This document shows, in pieces, positions 23,733 to 34,368 of a stretch of DNA of 64,000 nucleotides (position 1 is its first letter; every line of letters starts with the position of its first letter). The translations under genes and the position numbers were made by a program. The notes under the pieces are model-generated. The model searched no databases and was not told where the DNA came from. It saw only the letters and a list, made by a program, of their open reading frames with translations. This stretch comes from Plectosphaerella cucumerina (Eukaryota; Ascomycota; Sordariomycetes; Glomerellales; Plectosphaerellaceae). The DNA lies in contig JAGPXD010000001.1 in the NCBI GenBank assembly GCA_020746995.1, positions 5,828,001-5,892,000 of the forward strand, written 5' to 3'.

Positions 23733-25125
23733 TCACGGCCACCACTTCATCGCCTTGTAGCTTTCAATCACCTCCTCAATCAGCTGCTTGGTCATCTTGG
23801 GCCGCTCGTACTGGAAGCCGACCACCTGCTCCAGCCGCGACCCGTCCATGCTCAGGTCCGTGTCCTTGAGCAGTTCCTTCTCGAGGAATGGCGTCAGGGG
23901 GCCGGGACGCGCGATGCCAGCCTTTTCCAGGAGCTCGGCCCACGGTCCGAGCAGCTCGTCGTTGACGTCGTCCACCACGCTGTCGATGCTGAGTCGGGCA
24001 AAGGTGCTGATCAGCTGGCCCTGGAAGCCTGTCTCGATCTTGAAGATCTGACCGATGAGCTCAGACATGGTTCCCTGCGTTGTCGCACCCTTATCTACGA
24101 CGTTGAAGGTCGGCACGGCGTTGCCCGTCAATTTTGCGTCCCAGGCGCCCCTGCCGCCCGACTTCTCGTACCACTGAGCCGCCGACCACAGCGCCCTCGT
24201 CACGTCGTGGATGTGCGCGGTGTTCTGTCGCAGGTCCTTGGTCCAGAGCCACTTCATCTCATCCTCCAGGTACTGATAGACGCGGGCCATGCAGAGGGCC
24301 GTCGCCACCCACTGCGAGGCGTAGGGGCCGTAGACGTGTGCAAGCCGTACCACGACGAGGTTGAGCCTGAGGCGAGGTTAATCGACTAGTCGGATGGGGC
24401 AGACAAAACAGGAACCAGACATACCCGTCAATCTTTGCCAATTCCTCCTCGGCCTGCAGCTTGTACACTGCAATCTTGCTCCAGGGCTTCAACTTGTCAC
24501 CCTCTTTGCTAGGCGAAGAGTCGGGCTTGTACACCATGCCGGTGCTGAGCTCGACAAAGACCTTGACCTTGCGTTTTGCGGCTTCCTTGCCGACTGCCAC
24601 CGACAAGGCCAGCGACCTCAACTTGTACACTTCATCCTCCTGGGAGTATCGGGTCTCGCCGCCGCAGTTGAAGACATAGTCCCACTGTTTGCCGTCAGGC
24701 CTATCGAAGATGCGTCCAAGAGACTCTATGGTTGCGGGAATGGTCAGCTAAAAAAAAGATCCACAAGACTCGATCTTCCTGCGCCATGCAGGGGGCAAGC
24801 CGGGGGCAGATGCCGGGAAGGGGCTTCTCCATGCGGCGGATTGTCCGCCGCAGGCCACGATTCCAAGTGCCCCAGAACGGGTCCCCGGCGCAGCGCAGCG
24901 GCGCGCAATGGAGCTGTACTCACGTTCTCTGCTCGCATCGGCCTGCATGAATTTATCTCCAGCGCAGGCGTCCTGGAACTCGGGCGCGAGCCATGCCAGC
25001 TGGGGCAGGGCCTTGTCGACGACGCGAACGTCGGAGGCGAGCTGGTTCTGGTGGATGTGAAGGGCGAGGAAGCGGCCAATGTAGCCCAGCCCGCCAATGA
25101 TTAGCACCGACGGCTTTTCCGCCAT
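23733..25125 (-). CDS. NAD(P)-binding Rossmann protein, extended SDR (epimerase) fold, altered active site
   Basis: Protein of 378 residues from exons 25125-24924, 24725-24425 and 24366-23733, joined in phase. The N-terminus MAEKPSVLIIGGLGYIGRF carries the Gly-rich dinucleotide motif GGLGYIG at residues 11-17. Other extended-SDR landmarks follow: VFNCGGETRYS, VFVELSTGMVY and VVVRLAHVYGPY. The block that normally reads YxxxK appears as KIAVYKLQAEEE. The Lys (about 156) aligns, but the position four before it is Ile; the only Tyr is adjacent to the Lys. Catalysis by the usual mechanism is therefore doubtful, and the protein may bind NAD(P) without acting as a standard epimerase. No substrate can be assigned. 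The first intron is 198 bp. Confidence 0.87.
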
Positions 25126-28100
25126 GATGCTAAAAGGCGCAGGGAGCGGTAGTTTCGATGTTCACTCGTGGGAGGTGCAAAAGAGGGAGGTCGTTGTCTT
25201 GGTCGTGATCGTGGTCGTCGGGAGCGGGAGCGGGAGCGGGTTGAGCGGGCGATGAGGGGTTGACGAGGTGCTGTTGCGTGGGCGGCAGGCACAAGCGCGG
25301 GGTTGTCCCAGGGGAAAGGGGGCGGCGGCGGCGGCGGCGGTGTGCTTCTGGACGGACGCTCGCTGGGACGAGGCAGGGGTGTCGTGCTGACTGGGTTCCG
25401 ATATGCGCGAGGCCTGCAGGGAGACACTGCCGGACCCGGAGAGATGGGCGAATGGGTGATGTGATGGTTTTGGAGGAGAGGACGTCGGATCCTAAGCACG
25501 AGTCGAAGTCTTTCGAAGCGAAAAAGATGTGTGCGCGCGTGAGAGTGTGCAGAGAAGAGCTCCCGTTGGTGTCAGAGGAGGGGAAGATGGGACGAGCCGG
25601 GGGGTTTTGGTCGCAAAAATGCCACAGACCAGCGGCGAGCCAGTGCTCACCCCAAGCGACCGACCCCTTATATTAGATGGACGTTTGCGAGTGCGCGTGC
25701 CACCGACGGGAGGACGAGGCACACACTGGCACACGGACACTGACACGGACACCCGACTTGACAGGGGCTCGGCGGACAAGGCCCCTGGACACTTTTCAGA
25801 GCCAGGGCAGGGCAAGCAACCTTGAACCACCCCGACGACGCAGGCAAGGGACGGAGGACCCGCAGGCAGGCAGGCGAGGAGCCGGGAGGCGAGCAATAGT
25901 GCCTGATGTGCGGGCAAGAAAAAATGACATTGGAAGCTGGAAGTGAGGTCAGTTGGTTAGAAGGTGGCGGCAGAACGGGCTTCTCGGTGTGGAGCTGTAA
26001 TCATACCGACATGGCGCGCGCGCGACGGGACGTGGAAGATGGAATTGGGCCAGTTGCGTCGGGCAGCGGCCGAGCCATCCATGCATGGGTTGGATTTATG
26101 GGATGCTTGCTGAAATTGGAATTGGAAAATAGACGCATCAGTCCCGTCACCACTTCCAGGTTCGAGGTGAGGTGGGATGGAATGCCGTGGGCACCGGGAC
26201 TGGTTCCGGCCACTTGCTCTTGCCAAAGCCATGCCATCCTTCGTTGATCGATGGTGACTTCCCCCGGACATGGTTATGGCAATCGTTCCTTCTTTCCCTG
26301 TGGCAGGTGTGGTGCCTCGCCAGAGATGGAAGGCACGAACGACACGCGAGTGCCTTCTAGGTTCTGCCCAAAATGGAGTTTCATGGTGCCCACCTAGACA
26401 CAGCGGGAGCCTTCCGTGCCATCCACAACTTCAAGTTCCATCCTCCGTTCCGTCCTCTGAGCCCATCCTCACCATGGCTGAATCCCTTGAGAGAGTTCGG
26501 TGTCTCTCCTCTGAACTCGGCGTCGTCCCCTGGCCCCACGGGAATTCGTCCCGCACAATGCATATCGTCTGCGTGCGGGCACCCGAGACCCTCAGAGCCC
26601 GGAGCCCGGGATCATGCCTGGATTCTCCCGTGGCTCCCTGTCGACGACAACACCGTCGCCGAGGCTAGGTAGGAGCTCTCTCACCCAGGGGCATCAAGGA
26701 CACCATGCTTTGAGCTGGTTATCCCACACCTCCCGCCGCTCCCGGGTCCGTCGGGTCATCAACCGACCTCGTGGACCTCACCGACCCGTTTCTGTGGCCC
26801 GTTGAGGCAGCAGCGCCGGTCCCGTCTGTCACATTTGTCGCCCACTCCCACTCTCACAAAACACACCTCAGGCGATGGCGGCGGCCCCATTCCCACCCTC
26901 CGCTTGCCGGCCTCATCTCACATGTGCGGCCAGCCCCTCCTCACCCAGCAACTATCCTGTCCACCATTCACTAGCGCGGTTGATCCGGGCATCAAAGCGC
27001 GCTCCGCCAAGCTGTGCCTTGCTTTAAGCATGACCCTGGGAGGGGGAGGGCCACAAGTGAGAGAGAGGGGTGTGGGTTGGGTTGGGCATTCACCTGCGAG
27101 CGCGAATCGTCAGCAGCAGGTTCAAGCCAAGTCAACTTGAAAGAGAGTCGCCGCGTGGACGGTGTGCTGCGGGCTGTCGACTATCGGTCGACTCGATGAA
27201 ACCCTGTTCCCAGCCGTGAGCGGGGTGTCTCGTCCCGTTCCCGTCTCATCAGGGGCCTCCCATGGACCGACCAAAGCCACGATGATCTGAAGAAAAAAAA
27301 GGGGGGGCTAGATCCACGATGAATGTGGATGGAAACCAGGAAAAAGGGGGGGAGGGGTCAATAGTGCAGCGAAGCGGACCGGCACCAAGGGGACGCGCCG
27401 TCGCGCAGCCTCCATCTACAGCCCGCCGTGCCGCCCTCCCTCCCTCCCGACCCGACCTCTCGATTTGCCCTTGGCCGTTCCTGGATTATGGGGTTTCATT
27501 CTTCTTTAGGGATGGTACGGTACAAGCACTAGGAGAAGCCTGGATTTCGGCGTCTCTGTGGCAGCAGGGCGGTCAGAAGTCGTACTCGTAGACCTCCAAG
27601 TCCATGCTTGGAACTGAGTATCGCGAGCTTGGAGCATCATGCTTCTCGTCAGACGCCAAAGGACGCCGGCCGGTGGCAAAGAGAGTCGACAAGTCAATGC
27701 TATCATGGAAGATCAATCGGTTTCTCATGCAGACTTCTAGCAACATACGTTCGCTCACCGGCACGACTGATGCGTCAACCCACCCCCCAGCAGTTTGCTC
27801 GTTCTTCTTCTCCCTGCTCGAAAACATCGAACGGGATATCGTCGTGGCACCGTGGCCGATCTCAGAATCACCCCTGGACCTGCAGCGCCCAAATCTCCGC
27901 CATGTCATCATTGGTCCACCTGGGACGCAACATGCCATGCCATGCCGGCGTTACGACCCGTTCATGCAGCTCCCGTCGTGCTCTTGTCTCTCCGGCAGCG
28001 TCGCAACCACACTTGACCTCAGGCTGGTCGACCAAGCCAAGCCACTCTCAGCCGCGCCACCACCCATGCCCGCCCTTCGGATCCAGAGACAACCTTCCCC

Positions 28101-29088
28101 GATCGATATCCGCCCTCCCACGACCAACGGGCCAGGCGAATCGGAGCCTCTGCCTGGCGACATCGATGCGTGCGACCTGCATCCTCACCCATGCCTGCCG
28201 ACAGCCCGCGCGACACAAGGGTGAGGAGGGAGGGGACCATGAATTTCACCGAGACTTCCAATCCGATCCCGAAAGGCTTCATTCCGCCTTGTACCACCTG
28301 CCTGTGAACACCACGGTGCCTCTTCTGGACTCGGACGCAGCGTTTGATTGACCGAGTAGCATGCACATCTGACCTGATCGAGTACCAGAGCGAGCCGCGA
28401 CCATCATCTGCGAGCCGCCTCAAACCCGATCTTACCAAAGCCTCATCAACTCACGGGTGGCGGCAGCAACGTGAACCCCCATAAACATCGCCTCGCACCT
28501 TTTTGAGTAATGGTGGCGGACGCAGACACCACACACACTTTGCTCGTACCACGGCGATAATGCGCGAGAATGGGCGGGAGATGACTTGCATAGGACGTGC
28601 AGATGTAATCTTGATCACTGCGCGGAACCACATCCCGCCAAGGCGTTCGTTCGGCTGTTGTGTCCGTCCTGGTCAGGCAATTAGATGCAACGGGCTGGTG
28701 CGTGGGCAAGTCTGCTGCGGCCAAGACACAGGCCCTTCATCGTGTTGCTTTTCAGCTCAACAGGCGGGCGTATAGGTATTTTCTGAAGATGCTGCTGGCG
28801 CACACCATGCTCCTCAGCCCTTGTAAGCCACGGCCCTTTCCAGGACGAGACATGGAAGGCTCGCACGCGTGTTCCGGCTCGGGTGAACCAGGCTCAATGG
28901 GGATGGATTGGCGATACTCGCAGTCCAGAGTCGGCCCGTCGGCGAACCGGCATCTCGCCGAAGAAACATCACCATGAGCGCCACGCCAGGGAACCACGCA
29001 AATGTCGCACGCTCGTCTCTTTCCTCGGACCTCCCGGTCTGACTACCACCCTACAGTGCCAGCCATGAAGGGCAGGGGGTCCGCCGCC
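25126..29088. other. Gene-poor region of 4.0 kb
   Basis: This lies upstream of the SDR-like gene and downstream of the capping protein gene. It includes simple GC-rich repeats at 25215-25240 (gggagc units) and a (ggc)n run at 25320-25340. A minus-strand frame at 27573-27938 is listed separately as a weak candidate. Overlapping plus-strand frames at 27604-28351 have no family signature and look non-coding. Confidence 0.45.
27573..27938 (-). CDS. Weak candidate gene or terminal exon (hypothetical)
   Basis: An ATG-started frame of 121 codons. Its last ~50 residues (from NRLIFHDSIDLSTLF to the end SMDLEVYEYDF) have balanced composition and an acidic aromatic tail, unlike the Arg/Pro/Ser-rich noise in surrounding frames. 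A possible acceptor (ttgctag) sits just before that part, so it could be the last exon of a gene whose upstream exons I could not find. I recognise no family. It may equally be chance. Confidence 0.2.
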   Translation of the reverse strand: MACCVPGGPMMTWRRFGRCRSRGDSEIGHGATTISRSMFSSREKKNEQTAGGWVDASVVPVSERMLLEVCMRNRLIFHDSIDLSTLFATGRRPLASDEKHDAPSSRYSVPSMDLEVYEYDF

Positions 29089-30070
29089 TCACCTCCTCAT
29101 GCTGCCGATAATCTCCCTCTGCGCCTCCCTGTCCCTCGCGCCCTCGCTCAGGCTGCCGGCGCTGCGCAGGTCGCCGACCACGTCCTTGGCCTTGCCAAAG
29201 TAGACCTCCTGCAGCAGGTTGCGCATCTTGAGCTCCATGTCCTCGACCAGCCGGCCCACGTTGGCAATGTGGCTCTCGTCGCCGTCGACGGGGAGCTCCT
29301 GCTCGACCTGCCGCGTCATGTTCCCGCTGAGGTCCAGCTCGCCCAGGGCGCTGCCGCCCGCCGAGAGGCTGAGGATCACCGTCGACGTGAGCTTGTACTG
29401 GGTCGTGCGGCCGCGCTCGATGGCCTCGAAGACGTGGATCGAGTCCCAGACGCCCTCGGTGGCGCCACCGGGGGTGGCCGCTGGAAACGACAATTGTCAG
29501 TCTTGCGCGCGGGCGGGAGGGGGAGTAATCCACTTACACTTCTTCAGCAGCACGACGCCCGCGAAGCCGTCGTCCAGGTTCCAAAAGTACACGCTGCTGA
29601 CGCCGCCCTCGTAGTACAACTCACGGTAGACGTCAAAGGCCTCGTTGGCCTTGATCTCCATCTTGCGCACGCGCTCGCTGGGGACGGCGCCCTCGCCGGC
29701 GCCCTCGTTGCCGGCGCCGGCCGAGATGCCGCCCGGGCCGGCCTCGTCGAGCGGGGGGTCGAACTCGTTGCTCCACGGGGAGCGGTAGCTGTCGCCGTCG
29801 CGGTTGTAGTCGCAGAGCAGGTAGTCGCGGCCGGTCTGGCGGCAGCGGCGCACGGTGAGGGGCTGGTCGACGGAGGAGAGGAGGTCCTCGGTCAGGTCGG
29901 GTGCGAGGGAGATGATGGAGTTGAGGTGCTCGGCGGTGTGCTTGGGGTTGAGGCGGCGGAGGAGGTCGCTGGGAGGAAACGGCCGGGTGTCAGCGCGTAG
30001 GTCTCGATGGCGGCGGGAGAATGGGCGTCTCGACTTACAGCGCCGAGTCAAAGGGGTCGGCGGAGGCCAT
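29089..30070 (-). CDS. cap2: F-actin-capping protein subunit beta
   Basis: Beta subunit of the heterodimeric protein that caps actin filament barbed ends, found at cortical actin patches. Exons: 30070-30039, 29968-29538 and 29480-29089, 284 residues in phase, normal for the family. Recognisable stretches are DLLRRLNPKHTAEHLN, DYLLCDYNRDGDSYRSPWSN, VSSVYFWNLDDGFAGVVLLKK, GVWDSIHVFE and the C-terminal DMELKMRNLLQEVYFGKAKD. An insertion rich in Gly and Ala around residues 85-105 (GPGGISAGAGNEGAGEG) is longer than in yeast Cap2. The alpha subunit gene is not in this window. Introns of 69 and 57 bp have GTAAGT donors. Confidence 0.96.
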
Positions 30071-30827
30071 AGCTGCGATGTCTGGCCTCGGCGACCGGGG
30101 AGCTAGGGTGAGTGGAGGTAATGGGTGAGCGTAGGGCGGGGAGTGGCGTAGGCAAGGTGAATCAATCAAGGAGAATGCAGGTCGCAGTACTGTAGGTTGG
30201 AGGACGACGGGATGTTCGAGGGGGGGGGTGTTGTCAATGGTGTTGTAGGAAAGGTGGCACGGGCTCGCTCGCTTGAATGTCTGGTTCCTGGCGGGGTCGT
30301 CCGTCTCCACCACAGCTGTCGGACGACGGTCGGTCACTGGGCTACTAGACCCGACACAACACTCCAGTCAGTGACGTCTCCCACGGCGTTTCGATTGCCC
30401 CCAGACTGAGCACCACAAACAAAACGTGCTGCCAATGAAAAGCATGAGAACAGTTGAAAGAAAGCCCGAACAAAGGAGCACTCGCATAAGAGCGAGTCGT
30501 GGCCCGGCGGCACCTACAGTAGTACTAGATAAAAACGACCCTTTCGTCGGCAAACCCGCCGCAAAACCACGACATCCGACATCCTCTGGCTCGCCCATTT
30601 TGCTATGCAACCCGAATGAGACAAATGAGCCCCTCGTGCGGCTGTGGAATGCCCGCAGATACCCCCGACTCCCCTCCTTAAAGAATCCCGTTGACGCCAG
30701 AGAACCACGCAGGCTCAAAACAGACCACTCTGTGCGGAAAGGGGCAGGTCCGACCTTTCCCCTCCCCTCCCCCAATATCATTAGGCGAAGTCGCTCCGAA
30801 TCATCACGACCCAGACACACGCGGTCC
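30071..30827. other. Intergenic region between CAP2 and BAH-PHD genes
   Basis: This 0.76-kb region between tandem minus-strand genes should contain the CAP2 promoter and the BAH-PHD 3' end. No gene is visible. Confidence 0.5.
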
Positions 30828-32351
30828 TTAGACGGTCAGCGCGTCGCAGACGAGGCAGCGAAGGGGGACCGTCCACTCCTTTTCGCCGCCCTTGACGTCC
30901 TCACGGAGGTCCTTGATCTCGATGCGGTTCTCGACCACGTTGAGCTCCGCCTCGAAAAGGCCCTCATAGGGGCGCGGCTTGGCATCCGCCCCCTTCCTCT
31001 TGCCCGGACGCTTCTTCTTGTTCGTCACGGCCGCTGCCGTGATTGACCCATCCACAGCCGGCGTGCTCTGCTTCGCCGACGGGGCCTCGGATTCCTTTCG
31101 AGACTCGGCGCCGCCCGTCGAGACGTCGCCAACCTTTGCGTCAATCGTTTGTTGGATGTCTACGCTGTTGTCGGGCGGGCTTAGCGGCCGGCCAGTCTGC
31201 TTGTCGGTCTTCTCCTCCTTGACGTTCTCGGCGTCGCCGTTGGTACGGATGGCAAGCGCCGGCGTGTGATACGGCTTGTCTCGACCGAGCTCCTCATATG
31301 TTTTCAACAGGGCATCGTGGATGAGGCACTCCTTATGAAGCCAAACGCCGCAGTCCGTGTTGGAGCAGGCAACGGCGACCTTGTCGGGGTTGTTGGGCTC
31401 CTTGCACTTGCAGACGCGGTGGATGGACTGCATAAGTGTTAGTCTTTCACAGGGCCGGGCGCGAGGTTCTGGGAGTGGATGTGGATACATACCGAGAGCT
31501 GCGGATTGGGGAACCGCAGAGCCTGTCGCCAGTAGAGGCCGTCCTGGATCTCGTCGTCGTTCTCTTCGATCCACTGGCGGACCTTAGCTTCGCCAGCCAC
31601 GCTGACAACGTTGATGATATCCACTTTGAAGAGGGTTAGCAGAGAGACGCGGCACAGGGCGGGGGCAGGGGCGGGGATCGTCATACTATGGTTGGACGCG
31701 ACGAGCTCATGCTGGCCGTGGTAGGGTTGCCGCCCGCTGACGTACTGGTTGTCCGGGTCTTTTGTGCCGACGGGGATCTCGTCTGGCCAGTACATCCAGT
31801 ATATCCTGGCGTAGACGTGGTGCTCGTCGGACGCGCGGATCTCCAGGATGCGCGCGACCCACTCGCTGTCGGACCTCTTGCGCAGCACACCTGAGTCGGC
31901 GCCTGTAGCGGCATCTCTCGTGGTGATGGATGCTTCGTTGGTCACGTATATGAAGCCTTCGCTGAAGTACTTGGCTTGGTTCACTGCGTGTGGGGCGGTG
32001 GATGTCAGTGTCCGTCACGAATCCTGGCGAGGAGAGGGGCGAGGGCCGTGGTAGCGGCAGGCTGTACTCACGGACGAAGCTGTTGTATCTGGTCATGTTG
32101 AGCCACTTGTCTTGCGGCTCGACCTTGTAGTGACAGTCGAGAGTCACATCGTCGGGCCTGAACTTGCCCGTCGGGGCGAAGGGGGAGTTCTGCAGCTTGA
32201 TGATCTCCTCGTCCTCAAAGTCTGCCCTTCTTCTCTTCTTGCCCTTCTTGGAAGACTTGTCCTCCGGGTCTATCGTCACGGTGTACGGACAGTCTGCGCG
32301 GTTGTCGTCGACGTTGTCGGAGCGATTCCGCTTCTTCGAGGGGGACGCCAT
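30828..32351 (-). CDS. BAH-PHD domain chromatin protein
   Basis: Nuclear protein of 435 residues. Exons: 32351-32072, 31983-31687, 31623-31493 and 31427-30828, all in phase. The N-terminus is basic (SPSKKRNRSDN, KKGKKRRRADF). A BAH domain follows at about residues 85-235 (EWVARILEIRASDEHHVYARIYWMYWPDEIP is diagnostic). It is followed directly by a PHD-type zinc-binding start: Cys242, Cys244, Cys257, Cys262, His267 and Cys270. The final CxxC pair lies at the extreme C-terminus (CLVC, 427-430), after a disordered Lys/Glu/Ser/Pro-rich linker. The BAH-PHD order matches Neurospora EPR-1 and Fusarium/Magnaporthe BP1, readers of H3K27 methylation in Polycomb-type silencing. Orthology is inferred from domain order only. 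Confidence 0.9.
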
Positions 32352-34368
32352 CGCGTCAAGGCGGGCGGGGGTTGGCGGGGAACTCGGGGGCGACGGCGGC
32401 GAGCTGCCTCGATGATGGTGACGATGAAGCGAGTGGCTCGCGCGGCAGAGATGCTGATGGCGCGGCGATGACGCTGTCCTGCGACCTGGAGCGGGATGGC
32501 GCGTGCGGTCTGTTCTGCACCCGAGGCAAACGCGGACGCACTGGCAGGTCGCGGCGGGTGTTCCGGGCAGAGAGAGTCCGAATGCGCCGAGGGCTGCAGA
32601 TGGCCGGACAACAGGGAAAGGGGGCGCGACGCAGTACAATTGCTCGCGTTGCGGTTCAGTGTATGCAGTCGGATCGATGCGATGACGAGGGGCGCAATGG
32701 CGGAGCTCGGGATGGAGGAATCACGGACGGTGAGCTGGCAACGCTCCGATCCCAGGACTAGGTTGTCAGGTCGGGCAGGTGGGAAATAGACACACTGGAA
32801 GGCGCGAGACAGGGCGAAGCGGGTGTGGAGCCCCCTGCCACCCCAAAACAATTTGCCTGACTAAAACGGGCCAGCGCTCAACGTGGAGATTGGCTGAGCC
32901 ACGCACTGGTTAATCGAATAAACCGCGCAACTACGATGTCAAACCCCGCTTGGCGACTTTTGGCGGCCAGTTGTCAGCCCCCAGCCACCTCATATTCGGT
33001 TTGTCGAGCCACCGAGGGCCATGTCATTAGTCAGCTACGGTACAGGTGGCGATAGAGTCATTCTGCCTTGAGTTCGAAGTACTATTCGCGGTTCGTTCAC
33101 GAGGTTGACCTTGTCTTCTGAAACCTTCCACCGACATTTTCTATCTCCCGTGTTTGTGGAAGGCGCCAGTAGATGAAGGAGGTAGAAACGCCTAATGCCT
33201 ACCTGCCTAGAGTGGACATTTGATGTGACAAGTTCCAGTGACTCGTCGACGTACCTAGCTGACTCTCATTCCGTTCAGACGGCTGCTGCCAGTCATTTCT
33301 GACAGGTGGTCTGACTAGCTTGAATTTGCTATACTTGGCTGCTGCCTGCTTACTTTTGAATAGGCACGCAAACCGCCTTCATGATATGTATGCCTATACA
33401 CGTATTCTGTGGTCGTTTAAAGTACACTGCCAAACGATTGTGTCCGCCGCCACTGAAGAGGAGCACTGAACAGCGGTATCCACGAAACACGATGAGAGGT
33501 AGTCGAAATATCAGCCTAAGAACGAAGGATCGCCGTTGGCCGTTGACAATCAGCACGGGCTAGCACCAATTCAGCTTGCTGTGGAGATGGATGGATGACA
33601 CCTTGCAGCGCAACGGGTGGAGAGCTCAAGCTCCTGGGGGGATGCACAGCGACCACGGACCAAGGCAGCTCTCAGGCCAGGCCGTAATGGTTGCAACCCA
33701 AACTCGAAAGCGGTCGTCAGCCGGGCATGGCTCGCGGCGCAGTCCAAGTCACGTCGCTCACTACCAATGCTGGAAATGAGGGGGACAGGAAGAATGTCCA
33801 AGGGCCATCTGCTCAAAAACAGCAGACAGAGGAAGAACAGACAAACCATCTTTCGGACTCCCTCCTTTGGCCCCCCGTTCGCGATCCGTTTTCCCCCAGG
33901 ACTGGACCAATTCCTCCGAAAAGGCAAATCGCACCCCCCATCCCCCTAATTTACTCGAGTCGATTACTTGAGACATCCCGGGAAAAGTCCCAGCCCAGCA
34001 GCTGCAAGATCCAGCCACTCACGGAGTCTAAATTGTGCGTTCGCGGGCCACGCGGGAGCTGTTCCCGTGCAGGTCAGGTCAGGTACCTTACTTTGGACCT
34101 CCCGCTGCACCGCTGGCAGCCCATTCCTCTCGTGGGACTGGAGGCTTTCCGGCGTCCGAGTCCGCTTCTCGTCCGTCCAGCGCAGCGCAGGGCAGCTGAA
34201 ACGGTGCGCCTGATCCTCCGACTGACTCTGTGGCTGGCCAGGCCGCCGCCGCCCGCAGCAGCCCTTGCTTACTAGAGGTACCTAGTTCGTCCGTCAGCAG
34301 TCCTCGGGCATTCCACGCACCCGGCACCCCCCCAGACGGAGTAGCACGAATACGGCAAATAGGGCGTC
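32352..34368. other. Divergent intergenic region, BAH-PHD / ATG22
   Basis: This 2.0-kb region separates divergent starts. The part from about 32.9 to 33.6 kb is clearly more AT-rich than the gene flanks. I see no supported gene or RNA in it. Confidence 0.5.

Noticed and set aside
27604..28351. Two overlapping plus-strand frames of 206 and 247 codons
   Set aside because: Low-complexity Ser/Pro/Arg composition; the longer begins at TTG, and neither has a recognisable motif.
29002..30000. 332-codon plus-strand frame across CAP2
   Set aside because: Antisense shadow of the capping protein exons; Ala/Val/Leu-rich.
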